Source: Membranipora membranacea
Taxonomy: Eukaryota > Bryozoa > Gymnolaemata > Cheilostomatida > Membraniporidae
Assembly: GCA_914767715.1 (NCBI GenBank)
Contig: OU612072.1
Coordinates: 23,312,001 to 23,376,000, forward strand
Direction of reading: 5' to 3'
DNA: 64,000 bases
Below are positions 57,301 to 64,000 of this stretch, in pieces; within the stretch, counting starts at the first letter, position 1; each line of letters begins with the position of its first letter. The translations under genes were made by a program, and so were the position numbers. The notes beneath the pieces were generated by a model, which was not told the DNA's origin, did not search any database, and worked only from the letters and a program-made list of their open reading frames with translations.

Positions 57301-60300
57301 GGTCAGATTCACAAATAGTACTGGGTTACATTCATAATGATGCGAAGCGATTTCAGACTTTTGTAGCCAACCGACTAAGTCAGATCCATGACATCTCTAA
57401 AGTTTCCCAATGGCAGTATGTCAGAACGGACAAAAATCCAGCTGACATAGCGTCACGGGGAGTTATCTCCACCACAGAATTATGTGATTCGATGTGGTTC
57501 TCTGGTCCATCATTTTTATGGAACAATGATGTTGATGCCATGCACGAGGCTGCTGAGAAGTTCGTAGTCAACCCGTCTGACCCAGAACTTAGGAAAACAG
57601 CAGTCACATTGAAAACTGAGTCTAAACAATCTCTTTCTGGTCTAGAACAATCAATCATAGAGATTTCAAATCGGTCATCCTCTTGGACCAAGACCAGGTT
57701 CAATGTGGCAGCTATGCTAAACATTCTATCAACATCCTCATTCAAATCTGCTGGCAAAGTAACCTCTGATCAATATCAAACAGCAACAACTCAGATAATC
57801 AAAGCTATTCAAAAGTCATACTTCTCTGAGGAGTTGCGTTCACTCAGTTCAGGACAATCTGTAGATAAATCTAGTAGCTTGCAAAAACTAGATTGCTATG
57901 TAGATCAGGATGGGATTATTCGGGTTGGGGGTCGCATGAAGCATTCTATATCATTATCAGAATGCGAAAAACATCCAGTGGTTTTACCAAAACATGGCAA
58001 TCTATCTAGTCAAGTTATCAGATATTATCATGGACAGGCAGCTCACCAAGGCCGAACTACAACCATGTCTGCGGTGAGATCGGCTGGGTACTGGATAGTT
58101 GGCCTTAACTCAGTTGTTTCTTCCATCATCTATAAATGTGTGCTATGTAGGAAGTTACGACGTCCAGTAGAAGTACAGAAAATGGCTGATCTTCCCCCAG
58201 ATAGGGTTGAGGTGACGCCTCCGTTCACTAACGTCGGCTGTGATGTTTTTGGACCATTCCCAGTGAAGGATGGAAGAAAGTGAATGAAAAGATACGGGCT
58301 GATATTTACATGTCTAGTCAGTAGGGCAGTGCATATCGAGGTATTGGATGACTTATCCACAGACAGTTTTCTACAAAGCTGGAGATGTTCTATATCCCTG
58401 AGAGGCAATGTAAAATTACTACGCTGTTAGAACGGCACCAATTTTGTGGGTGCACAGAACGAGATATCTAAACTCTTATTTGAAATGTCAGATTCTCCAG
58501 AAGTTATCAAACTGTTCCGTGAGGCCAATTGTAAGTTCATGTTCAATCCACCTCAGGCATCTCACATGGGAGGTGTATGGGAAAGACTGATTAGATCTAT
58601 TAGAGCTGTGTTTTCCGGTCTGACAGCTCAAATGCACAATCTTTCTTCCACAAACCTAAGAACCCTCATGTACGAGTGTATGAACATCATAAACAGCAGG
58701 CCTTTATCTTCCATAACTGATGAGTGTAAGCCACTTACGCCAAACGATCTATTGCATATGAAATCTGATGTGATTCTACCTATGCCTGGTAAATACAGTG
58801 AGAACGACCTATACTCTCGGAAACGGTGGCGTATATGATTCAGCATCTAGTAAACAACTTCTGGGATAGGTGGAAAAAGGAATATCTACATCAATTACAG
58901 GGTAGAAATAGATGGCTTGGGGTTAAAAGAAATCTCTGTGTAAATGATGTGGTTATTCTGTATGATGAATGCAACAGGCTAGGCTGGAAGTTAGGTCGTG
59001 TGATTGAAATTGTTCCAAGCTCAGATGGCTTAGTTCGATCAGTAAAGGTTATGACAGCTGATGTCGATGGAAGCAAGAAGGAGTATTCTCGCCCAGTGGC
59101 AAAACTAGTGTGCATTCTCGAATCTCATGAGAATGTATAATGATAATTTTAGGATATCGTGGTAATACAACTCCACAACCCAGTATCATGACACTTATCA
59201 AGTTGTTTAAATATAACGATTCTCAGTCTTATTTTGCACATTATTATTTCTCTCACAAAGATTGAGCTTCGTTCCGTCTCATGATACTTTTCAACCAATT
59301 CTTTTTCGTACACAACATACCTAACATAGGTTTGGTTGTGTGGTCAACACTTGTTCACTTTGTTTCAATAGTTTAGCCGTCTGTTATTTAATTTCTGATG
59401 AGCTCATTTGTTTTCTCTCAGATATCGATTGGTCACAACACAGTTAAGTCCTTGATTCTTGGGGTCTCCTTGGGCCCTGGAGCTCTTTGAGTCTTTGGCT
59501 CTGCTTGAGTGTCTTGATAGTGTTGCGTAGGGATAAGATCATGAGGTGATTTGGCGGGGAGTGTAGCTGCGTTGAGCTGCTGGATTTGTCCTGCCAATCG
59601 CTGAGTGTGCATGCTAATTGGGCTTTCATTGTATGGCTTTGGTGCATTTGGGGCTTTGTAGCTATTGTGCCCAATAAGATGCACTGTGTATATGACACTG
59701 TGGATATAATACCTTAGTTGCCCTCTGGAGCTCTGCGATGATTCATGTTGTAAATGTAATTTTAAATGCTCCGGTTCATAAAAATGTTTATTAATTTCTG
59801 GGCAAAGGTAAATTTGAATAAGATTAGGAAACTTCAATGGTAAGCTTTATTACTTTATTTTCTTGATTAACTTGTAATTGAGTAATTGATTGATTGAGAT
59901 TAGTTTGAGTAAATATTAGATTAAAGTAGTTAAATAGATTACGACGGCTAATATTGAGGCACTTTTTTAACATCTTTACCTGCACCTGATTATTCACCTC
60001 TTTTATTACAGTTTCACGGCGGTTCAGTAACACCAATAAATCATTGCCAGTGACACAAAGTTCACTAAATTGAAACAAACACCTCAGGCTCAGAACAGGA
60101 TGCCTGCAGTAATTGACTTTATTTATCAAATCACACATTATAATCCCTTATTATTGTAAATACTGAAGTTAATGTCACTTGTACTGCTGAGTTGAGGACA
60201 TCTTTCTTTCCCTCATCAAGTTAATTAAATAGTGTATAGTATTTCAGATCTTCAACAGGAAGCAGTTCAATCAATGCTGTTTGCTGCCATTGGAATATCT

Positions 60301-60983
60301 TGCATATTGATATTATTGGCAGCTTCGATAGTTGCAGTGTGAGTATCAATTAAAAATAACGACTCAAGTTTCTTTCAGTTTGAGTTGATTGCTAACTGAT
60401 TTTAATAAAGATTACAATATTACCCATTTATCTTTTCAATGTTCAATTATGTGTGTATATGAGTTTGAGTGCAAAAATACCATACAAAACTACTCTACAG
60501 TGTCAAAAGCTGCCTAAATACGATGTCCTGATATGATGTTATGATTATTAAGCTTTTGATGCATTTAAAACACCAATGCCCAATATGTGTGCTGCCCTAA
60601 ATTATCTAAAATGTCAAAATCCAGCAAATGTTCTTGCAGAGGTAAAATTGAAATGCAATTAAACACTTGCCCCATTCATATCTTTCACCACTCTTGGTGA
60701 TCACTTCAATTACATCCATGCTTCAAGTCACACATGATTTATATTATTTCAACAAACAAACGGATGATTCCCAATAAATAAACTTTACAAATCCTGCTCT
60801 AACAGCAAGTTCTCCAGGAAACGAGTGGCTATTGCTGTTGAAAAGATGGATGTCGAAGCTATGAAAGGGGATCAACTTCATAAGGAGCTCATAAAGAAGG
60901 TTTCTGAGACCCTTGCAAATCAAATAATCCCTCAAACTAACCACCAAAACATGGGTCAAAACAGCATTCAAAGCATCCGCTAA
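42170..60983 (+). CDS. Receptor-like gene, plus-strand copy: 9 full FN3 units plus a half unit, CCP, TM, tail
   Basis: Exons: 42170..42313; A 42767..42951, 43150..43249; B 43555..43766, 43981..44080; C 44246..44388, 44620..44758; D 45104..45294, 47485..47578; A' 47804..47985, 48183..48273; B' 48467..48678, 49022..49121; C' 49403..49545, 49747..49885; D' 50172..50362, 50818..50911; FN3 51112..51405; CCP 51757..51939; TM 60248..60338; tail 60818..60983. All except A' have good GT-AG borders and lengths identical to their minus-strand counterparts. The A' donor is lost. The array starts in the second half of domain 2, with no signal exon nearby, so it is either 5'-truncated or spliced to 30195..30246. 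The CCP-TM intron holds a BEL/Pao element. Substitutions without frame breaks suggest recent function. Confidence 0.78.
42767..43249 (+). CDS. FN3 type A, two exons
   Basis: 185-bp and 100-bp exons. APKLSLVKFSKEGTEDGFDV, VTCNAEPAAVASFGECRQME, then FLFNPGVKYHIRISIIPYSN. The donor after the first exon (AAG/GTAGTC) is intact here, unlike in the A' unit at 47804. Confidence 0.85.
43555..44080 (+). CDS. FN3 type B, two exons
   Basis: 212-bp and 100-bp exons. SISSETEGYRLIELNFEG, ICVHSPTESRDISG, QVCIVEPTDN, then IKWVAGYTYSVSAQIFGYYQ. Phase 1-0-1 borders as in the minus gene. Confidence 0.85.
44246..44758 (+). CDS. FN3 type C, two exons
   Basis: 143-bp and 139-bp exons. DLFAPIFLSATPLPNPDG, MTLEWKNIENQLTSATHI, CSWINGTKE, then VNSSVTSFTLDNLNTGTLFT. 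Borders are intact. Confidence 0.85.
45104..47578 (+). CDS. FN3 type D, two exons separated by a 2.2-kb intron
   Basis: Exons 45104..45294 (191 bp) and 47485..47578 (94 bp). FPTLPALTVREVNRTGDI, YRVQASPSPSQNYSLLNVSC, then LLLTPGVKYTLSVQAISYG. The long intron contains the CACTG-type MITE at 46951..47205 and unidentified sequence. Frames near 45480..45815 are open but unassigned. Confidence 0.82.
46951..47205 (+). mobile_element. CACTG-type MITE, 255 bp, complete
   Basis: Terminal inverted repeats CACTGTGCAAAATCAGTTCC (left) and the complement of GGAACCGATTTTGCACAGTG (right), about 26 bp long, with GGT on both sides as a possible 3-bp target duplication. CACTG termini and a 3-bp duplication fit the EnSpm/CACTA group. 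A truncated copy is at 34728..34940. Confidence 0.78.
47804..48273 (+). CDS. FN3 type A' with a lost splice donor
   Basis: Exons 47804..47985 and 48183..48273. The first encodes LSLVKFRKEGTANGFDVYEL, VTCNAEQAAVAEFGDCSK and ...DKGFK. Where the other A exons have AAG/GTAGTC, this one has AAG/CTAGTC, so the donor is gone. Read-through gives LVISSDMLFRKQ and a stop. The second exon, FLFNQGVKYHITSSIKS, is intact. Skipping both exons keeps the frame and would give [A B C D][B C D], the order of the minus gene. Probably a dying unit. Confidence 0.7.
48467..49121 (+). CDS. FN3 type B', two exons
   Basis: Exons 48467..48678 (212 bp) and 49022..49121 (100 bp). SISSDTEGYRAIELNFEG, ITCEHSSSVSQDLSDRQLC, then LRWVAGLTYNFTAQLFGYHQ. 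It is closest to domain 7 of the minus gene in sequence. Confidence 0.85.
48705..48729. repeat. Short (TA)n tract
   Basis: TATATATG(TA)n just after the donor of the first B' exon; a microsatellite. Confidence 0.8.
49403..49885 (+). CDS. FN3 type C', two exons
   Basis: Exons 49403..49545 (143 bp) and 49747..49885 (139 bp). DLFPPNVMSATPLPQPNE, KIKLEWKNIKNQIVSDTHI, then VNSSVNSYTIDHLKTGTLFT. Counterpart of domain 8. Confidence 0.85.
50172..50911 (+). CDS. FN3 type D', two exons
   Basis: Exons 50172..50362 (191 bp) and 50818..50911 (94 bp). VSELRRRGNLVVYRVQASPL, NVSCVPVEPLQSRYSSPS, then LLLNPGVKYTLSVQVSSYGK. Counterpart of domain 9 with the same GTTGGT donor and GTATGT exit donor. Confidence 0.85.
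51112..51405 (+). CDS. Terminal FN3 domain, single exon
   Basis: A 294-bp exon, the clearest FN3 of the array: PNAPQNLAIEKVFLKP, LKLTWVLAPGSEQDSVTI, YDFNIKSFTQQVTYNFTISA, SYGNNGPESMAVYYK. Donor ACAA/GTGAGT is chosen because it joins the CCP exon in phase 1. The open frame beyond it is intron. Confidence 0.88.
51757..51939 (+). CDS. CCP/Sushi domain exon
   Basis: 183 bp, phase 1-1. KVCPLLDTLGYLVDLNGS, SGEAYNLSCTKGYEVP, WQCEDGEWISGEDCSG. Four cysteines and the C-terminal W fit CCP. It is separated from the TM exon by an intron now 8.3 kb long because of the BEL/Pao insertion. Confidence 0.85.
52010..52545 (+). repeat. BEL/Pao 5' LTR
   Basis: 536 bp, TG...CA termini, nearly identical to 59562..60097. 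Open frames on its reverse strand appear identically in both LTRs and are not genes. I could not assign a primer-binding site to a specific tRNA from the bases that follow. Confidence 0.92.
52546..53235 (+). other. BEL/Pao leader with (TA)n tract
   Basis: Untranslated region between the 5' LTR and the Gag start. It contains a (TA)n microsatellite at about 52836..52880 followed by a short CT run. Confidence 0.7.
53236..56997 (+). CDS. BEL/Pao Gag-protease-RT polyprotein, first part
   Basis: Start ATG at 53236 (context CACTATGG) opens MAGHEFSRAELEAL; the frame is open upstream but has no earlier ATG. About residues 6-42 form a SAP-like helix-extended loop-helix (LRVSDLREILRAMDLPVAG). A DUF1759-like Gag region follows near residues 310-450 (VFSGDLIDYPRWRKAFNVF). 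Zinc-binding clusters are CCLCNTADHF and CHRCLGPNHPQSKC. The protease region shows AMIDSQSNRTFI, where DSGS-type motifs are usual. The RT has FDCSSE, CDIEKMFHRF and YVDDG (about residue 1105). It ends at a TAG caused by a one-base frame break in an A-run near 56974; the following frame continues the same protein. Confidence 0.9.
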   Translation: MAGHEFSRAELEALRVSDLREILRAMDLPVAGLKLQLIERIIEAQYNYKTKAVVLELQLSHLENSCKELELSRFLRNMVNLDSTRVNVPSQQNAASNLPRQHNVPSVQRINIPHRQGGDNPPQIQVNANLSRHHLQDMDLTLAGSEANNSIQCGEVKANHHSIVKSVATSDSSDWLIKRSKPEEAITSLRPIKSRAESDHNYPATAQRPARYNTWLSKPKLTVEDRSNNARVSDWLIPSQQAVSCKLDLGVAHNQSIPNQTDMTLCASNHCAPHVSHSCSHSESADNSKADSLFRAQEHRELVEAIRAPGINPPVFSGDLIDYPRWRKAFNVFINQRVNPSSSDKLYYLDKYTAGPVSEVIQSYIYLDSESAYQDALKDIENLYGNNFLVAEAFKKKLLSWPKIQINDSRGIFSLTNFLKQCRTAMNDISELKCLDLPEKNQQIVRLLPDYISRQWNSKSTDYQIKHGNSFPPFSYFVEFLMFESAKANNPITSVNALRETQVSDKSGHSQSKSKTNRDSSNVNKYAVTHHTTTTNKTKPKENRKCCLCNTADHFYVSKCQTFKDHNVDDRWKVVQTHKLCHRCLGPNHPQSKCNKDWKCSKCSKQYHHTLLHRESMAPAGFPTSTNTVCNATQEQVSTDSGCIFSPIIPVWVSSLSDPNNEILTYAMIDSQSNRTFITEDLASLVNSKSSPANLEISTMTSVRKPVACHVFSELRVRGFYSSVFYDLPMTFTRQQIPCCVSDIPSTENIHNISHLENIRDYIAPKLNCSPGLLLGRDCHKAVIIQKVIEPPEDCAAQAIKYALGWTVVGPSQPSSNTLFTDQVGVSHYTYFVPKLSDESPTTSICFKTQINDVTPRELMKQIDGLEFQESNITGPTSQDDLKFMNILDQSTCQDDRGFYVMPLPFKQSGILLDSTNYEPVLKRFHGLLAQFKRRDDEYKRKYSEFMNGFIARGEAEIVPQADLERGEGCWYLPHHGVLHKKTKKLRCVFDCSSEYMGQSLNDKLLPGPDLNNSLLGVLMRFRQKPIALCCDIEKMFHRFYVAPEHRDYMRFFWLDDENCIKTYRMCVHIFGARSSPSCAKYGLNRLAQEHGNSFPLAQQFIQRSFYVDDGLYSVYTTRQAIDLLQETREICSKGNLRVHKLLSNSVEVLESFPPEDVILDCTKDITLVDSERALGMLWSISSDSFKYSYKPIDKIYTRRTLLTNVASVYDPLGLLSPLLLSGRNLIQQTCKTGLTWDDPIDDDTAKNASYGI
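57000..58283 (+). CDS. BEL/Pao RNase H and integrase N-terminal region
   Basis: Continues pol in a shifted frame; the ATG at 57000 is incidental. RNase H signature: FADASLNGYGAC, RLELQAGLLAAR, LWSDSQIVLGY and NPADIASRG, which carry its acidic residues. The integrase zinc region has H-x4-H (HGQAAH) and CVLCRK. The first catalytic Asp is in NVGCDVFGPF. The frame is stopped by TGA at 58281..58283, in phase with the continuation. Confidence 0.88.
   Translation: MSKLSQVSIPRCIHPIDLVPVRNEIHTFADASLNGYGACTYVRSFNAENKVHCSLLLGKSRVAPLKPTTIPRLELQAGLLAARQSKSVLSEMGWECEAFLWSDSQIVLGYIHNDAKRFQTFVANRLSQIHDISKVSQWQYVRTDKNPADIASRGVISTTELCDSMWFSGPSFLWNNDVDAMHEAAEKFVVNPSDPELRKTAVTLKTESKQSLSGLEQSIIEISNRSSSWTKTRFNVAAMLNILSTSSFKSAGKVTSDQYQTATTQIIKAIQKSYFSEELRSLSSGQSVDKSSSLQKLDCYVDQDGIIRVGGRMKHSISLSECEKHPVVLPKHGNLSSQVIRYYHGQAAHQGRTTTMSAVRSAGYWIVGLNSVVSSIIYKCVLCRKLRRPVEVQKMADLPPDRVEVTPPFTNVGCDVFGPFPVKDGRK
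58284..59140 (+). pseudogene. BEL/Pao integrase core and C-terminal domain, broken
   Basis: After the TGA the same frame reads KRYGLIFTCLVSRAVHIEVL, then a TAG at 58428..58430 directly before NGTNFVGAQNE, the place where the second catalytic Asp of the DDE triad is expected. The catalytic Glu is in GGVWERLIRSIR. A frame break near 58826..58838 separates this from the C-terminal DUF5641-like domain (NNFWDRWKKEYL, VNDVVILYDE), which ends at 59140. Confidence 0.85.
59141..59561 (+). other. BEL/Pao 3' untranslated region
   Basis: Non-coding sequence between the pol end and the 3' LTR. The purine-rich GGCGGGGAG immediately before the LTR is the likely polypurine tract. No env-like frame is present. 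Confidence 0.65.
59562..60097 (+). repeat. BEL/Pao 3' LTR
   Basis: 536 bp, followed by the GGATG target duplication. Differences from the 5' LTR are T for G near the GGGCT(T/G)TCATTG block, A for T in CCCAAT(A/T)AGATG and G for A in GAGTAATTGATTG. Confidence 0.92.
60248..60338 (+). CDS. Transmembrane exon, plus-strand gene
   Basis: A 91-bp exon after ATTTCAG encoding DLQQEAVQS and the hydrophobic MLFAAIGISCILILLAAS with IVAV. It ends at donor GTGAGT. Homologous to 4896..4986. Confidence 0.88.
60818..60983 (+). CDS. Cytoplasmic tail exon and stop, plus-strand gene
   Basis: A 166-bp exon after TTCTCCAG: KRVAIAVEKMDVEAMKGDQ, HKELIKKVSETLANQI, ending NSIQSIR and TAA at 60981..60983. No tyrosine. 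Conservation of frame and length with 4400..4565 supports function of both tails. Confidence 0.85.
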
Positions 60984-61690
60984 CAATCAATCAAAACAGC
61001 AATCGAGACAGCATTGTCAGCGCAACGTAATCAGAACTTTATGAAATACAACAGTTTAAATTGACTGAATTTTTCAACCTTACACTGTGTTGGCATTATG
61101 GATGTCAAACTTTTCTGATGTACACATGCCTTGTCCCTCAATATGCTTATTCCAATTCCAAATAAACTACAAGATTTTCATGGTTATATCCCAATCTCCG
61201 ATTATATGTTGCGGCTTTATGATTTTTGCTATTTTCTAATTATCCAGCTAATCATCCTCATTAGCCCAAAGATATTGTCATATATGAGAAAAGTGTAGAA
61301 GCTGTGAACATCAAACAATGTGTCGATATCGTCATTACATTTCAATAATTTTGTTATTTATTATAGTAACTGTAGTATCTTAAGCGCTATTGATATTATA
61401 ACAGGACTTCGTTTGAATAACCATATCATTTTCATGGAGTTTTTGGGCGTCAGACAAATATTTCAAATTAAAAGCAGATCTCTTAATCTGACAACACTTA
61501 GACAGATCTTTTTGTTTGTTGAAGTTCTTAGTATCCCATTATAGCATAATCGTATTCCTAGTATAGCATCTAGATAGTATAAATCTACTCTAGATAAATG
61601 AACACATCTGCAAATTTCTCTTTTTGACTGAACATCGCAGGCAGATTTTTCCATATTATGATTAAGCATAATAAATAGTGAGATATGACA
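60984..61690 (+). other. 3' flank/UTR of the plus-strand gene
   Basis: Inverted homologue of 3726..4399 (TTGGCATTATGGATGTCAAAC, then CGCAGGCAGATTTTTCC). An AATAAA occurs at about 61160 and is a candidate poly(A) signal, roughly 180 bp after the stop. Confidence 0.55.
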
Positions 61691-61879
61691 CACCTATTGT
61701 ACCCGATTTTCATTCCATGTCATAGCATTACAATCAAATTGATATTAGATAGTCTAGAGTGGACAATAGTGCTCAAAACGTCCTACTTAATTGTTGTGAA
61801 ATACATGACACAACGCAATCTGGTTGTGCATGGCTAGTGCCTGTATCGTATAACTTATCATTTATAGTATATGTATCAG

Positions 61880-62630
61880 GCATGAAAATTTATATTTTCA
61901 GAGCACGGAAAGTTTTCATGTGACACCACATGGATCACTTGCAGGTATTATCAATTTCAATTCCATGAGCCAACCAAATCTGGTTGCGCATGGATAGCAC
62001 ATGAATCATTGACTTTATTATTAAAAATATTGAAATTGAACATACAGACCCAGTTCATGGAGCACTAATAGCTATTTTTCATTTCACATGTAACACTATT
62101 TAAATCACCTGCAGGTATTTTCTCTTCCAGTCAGTACGAAAACTTTCCTTTGTTTTTATTAAAATAAGCGAATTATCAACAGCAAAAACATGACCTTAAC
62201 TCGCAATGACAGAGCAAGCTGGTTTCTGCAACTTTCCAGGCATCAAACTGTGTCCTGTCTCCCTAACTAATATTTTGCACACTCAGTTGCTCTATTTTAT
62301 CTGTTCAGTTCCAGCTACTAACGATGATATAAGTAGCCGGAGGAAAAGCGATTGGAAGGGAACAAGTTTCCTGTTTGCTTTTCCAATTTTAAAAACACCT
62401 ATTTAAATAAAAATTTAATAAAATATTTTTGAAAACATTTCATGTCACACTTTTAGATCACTTGCAAGTGATTTCTTTAGCAGCCAGGGGAAAAAAGATT
62501 TGTGCTGTCTGAGCCGCAAACACATCATCGCGATAAAATTGCAATGAGCTGGTTTGTCGGTTTCTGCTACTGCCAGATTAACTGTGTCCTGTCTCTATAA
62601 CTAAAATGTTGCGCACCCAGTGGGTTCAAG
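61880..62630. repeat. Degenerate repeated segment
   Basis: Repeated blocks: TTTCATGTGACACCACATGG / TTTCACATGTAACACTAT / TTTCATGTCACACTTTTAGA, each followed by ATCACYTGCARGT. GCTGGTTTCTGCAACT...TGTGTCCTGTCTCCCTAACT recurs near 62550. Irregular period, non-coding. Confidence 0.55.
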
Positions 62631-62639
62631 TGGCGTACA

Positions 62640-64000
62640 AGTAACCTGTGGTAAATAATGTTTGACTTTTTGTTAGCTATGTCATTTAAAGCTCTTAATT
62701 CTCACTCCGGGGTGCCACTCGTTTTTGTATTGCTGAAACAATTGAAGCCTACACCGCAGGTTAAATCGACAAACGGAAAAACTTTTCTGCTGAGTCGCTG
62801 AATATCAGGTAAACATCAAATGGACAACTCAAGACACTGCTTAAACTCAGAGGCTGATCTAACAGAATAATTTTCAAAAAGACACTTGCTAAATTTAAGT
62901 GATATTATGACATTTTCATCCTAATATAAAGAATTAATAGTTTTATATTAAACTAAGTAATGAAAGAAAAGTTTTAAAGCATTATTACTGCCCATGTACT
63001 CTAAAGCAGTACAGATACCACACAGAATCTTTAGTAAAGTATCAAGTTTAGGTCTGACGCTTAAGTATTCTAGTTCCAATATGAATTGATCATTTGAAGT
63101 GGGAGAATCCTGTCGCATTGAAGCGGCAGCGATGTAAACAAAATGATAGCTCCTGGCCGCGACTCATCTCTCTTCATGTTTTTTTATCTTGAAAATTGTA
63201 TGCAATCTTTGTTTGATATGGGAATTGACCACTCATTCGAAGTATGGAACCATAGCGTATGTGTCATGAATCTTTATGTGTGATTCACAAACTGGGACTT
63301 CCTCTTGTTGACCAGTATCAAAGCTGCAGGGGTTCTCACCTGAAAGGATAAACAGCACAATGTGTAATAATAACAAATGCAACATTGTTAAAGTCTACCT
63401 AATGAGAAACAGGCTAGTGGGTTTCTGATATTAGCTTGGGTAAAAAGAATTAAAACATCTACGCTTATAGTCCTATTTATCTAAGATTTCCCTGCGCTCC
63501 AGTGGACTTTGCTCTGAAATATGAGTACCTCATACATCCTTGTATCCTATAGAGCTATAAATAGGGGACAACTTGGTGGTTGGTAGAATTTGAGAGGAAT
63601 TATCTTTCCGCTTAAGTTCTTAAGATATTCAACTGTGTCCAGATGTTTTTTTTAATAGTTGTGCATCTACCTGAATAAGGCTCAGACCGTCGATATGATA
63701 CTAGATAAGCCGGTCATGTAGTATATGAAGCAAATATACAAGGAAAGTCGCTGTAGATCATTTCAATTTTTTTGGATTTTTGAGTCATTCAGCTGTATAA
63801 ATCTGAATCTGATCAAAATTTTCAGAGTTTGAGTACACGCAGACTCTCAAAAGGTATGCAATAAACCCTAAAGGATAATCTCAGACTCTGATAGACCTAA
63901 CAAAGGAGGATATCAGAGTTAATATGGTATTTCAGAGTTTGATATCATAATTTTGCAATAACAGTGTAGCATGTTGGGGTTTCTGACATTTGGCAAATTG
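62640..64000. other. Right end of window, nothing recognised
   Basis: AT-rich sequence without a recognisable exon, TE protein or RNA gene on either strand. Confidence 0.45.

Larger units (their letters stand above)
52010..60097 (+). mobile_element. BEL/Pao LTR retrotransposon, 8,088 bp, with 5-bp target duplication
   Basis: Two 536-bp LTRs (52010..52545 and 59562..60097) start TGTAGCTGCG and end CAGAACA. The element is flanked by GGATG at 52005..52009 and 60098..60102. Internal coding order is Gag (SAP and DUF1759-like), zinc knuckles, protease, RT, RNase H, integrase and C-terminal domain, the BEL/Pao order. The LTRs differ at three positions by eye, so insertion was recent, yet pol carries two frame breaks and two in-frame stops, so this copy is not autonomous. 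It is inserted sense to the host gene in its CCP-TM intron. Confidence 0.93.

Noticed and set aside
58700-58740. CTGATGAG motif resembling a hammerhead ribozyme core
   Set aside because: No GAAA partner and stem II arrangement could be found, and it lies in the pol coding sequence.
60744-60986. Minus-strand 80-codon frame, and its mirror on the plus strand at 4331..4573
   Set aside because: Both are antisense to the cytoplasmic-tail exons.

Overview
This is an AT-rich, intron-rich metazoan genomic window, probably from a marine invertebrate; I cannot name the species. The evidence is GT-AG exons that encode secreted and membrane domains (fibronectin type III, Sushi/CCP, one transmembrane helix), tRNA-derived SINEs, many foldback or MITE-like DNA elements, LINE fragments and a nearly complete BEL/Pao LTR retrotransposon. 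There are no operons, Shine-Dalgarno sites, CRISPR arrays or rRNA genes. No bona fide tRNA gene was found.

The dominant content is a family of FN3-CCP-TM receptor-like genes in a divergent inverted arrangement. On the minus strand, 23 coding exons between 17485 and 4400 join in one frame to about 1,167 residues: signal-peptide exon, ten FN3-like domains, one CCP domain, one TM helix and a 54-residue tail. The domains form an [A B C D][B C D] pattern followed by a terminal FN3. On the plus strand the same family occurs twice. A decayed copy (30195..38835) has a signal exon and an [A B C D][B C D] order but carries frameshifts, deletions and lost splice sites. A well-preserved copy (42170..60983) has [A B C D][A' B' C' D'], terminal FN3, CCP, TM and tail. 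Exon lengths and phases match base for base between the strands (for example 294, 183, 91 and 166 bp for the last four exons).

Region by region: 1-4.4 kb holds a LINE RT scrap, a SINE split by a 387-bp foldback element, a perfect hairpin and the 3' flank of the minus gene. 4.4-17.5 kb is the minus-strand receptor gene, with several MITEs in its introns. 17.5-30.2 kb is a gene-poor spacer between the two signal exons, filled with repeats, SINEs and a LINE endonuclease fragment. 30.2-39 kb is the decayed plus-strand copy, including a 1.37-kb foldback element and an (AACCY)n tract. 39-42 kb is repeats. 42.2-61 kb is the intact plus-strand array, whose CCP-to-TM intron contains the BEL/Pao element (52010..60097, 5-bp target duplication). 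The homologous intron of the minus gene preserves the empty target site. 61-64 kb is the 3' flank and degenerate repeats.

Every repeated FN3 unit is a symmetric phase 1-1 cassette, almost always of two exons with a phase-0 intron inside the domain. Units can therefore be duplicated, lost or skipped without breaking frame, and the three copies show exactly that kind of turnover. A polymorphic recognition or adhesion receptor is a reasonable inference, but no function is demonstrated by sequence alone.
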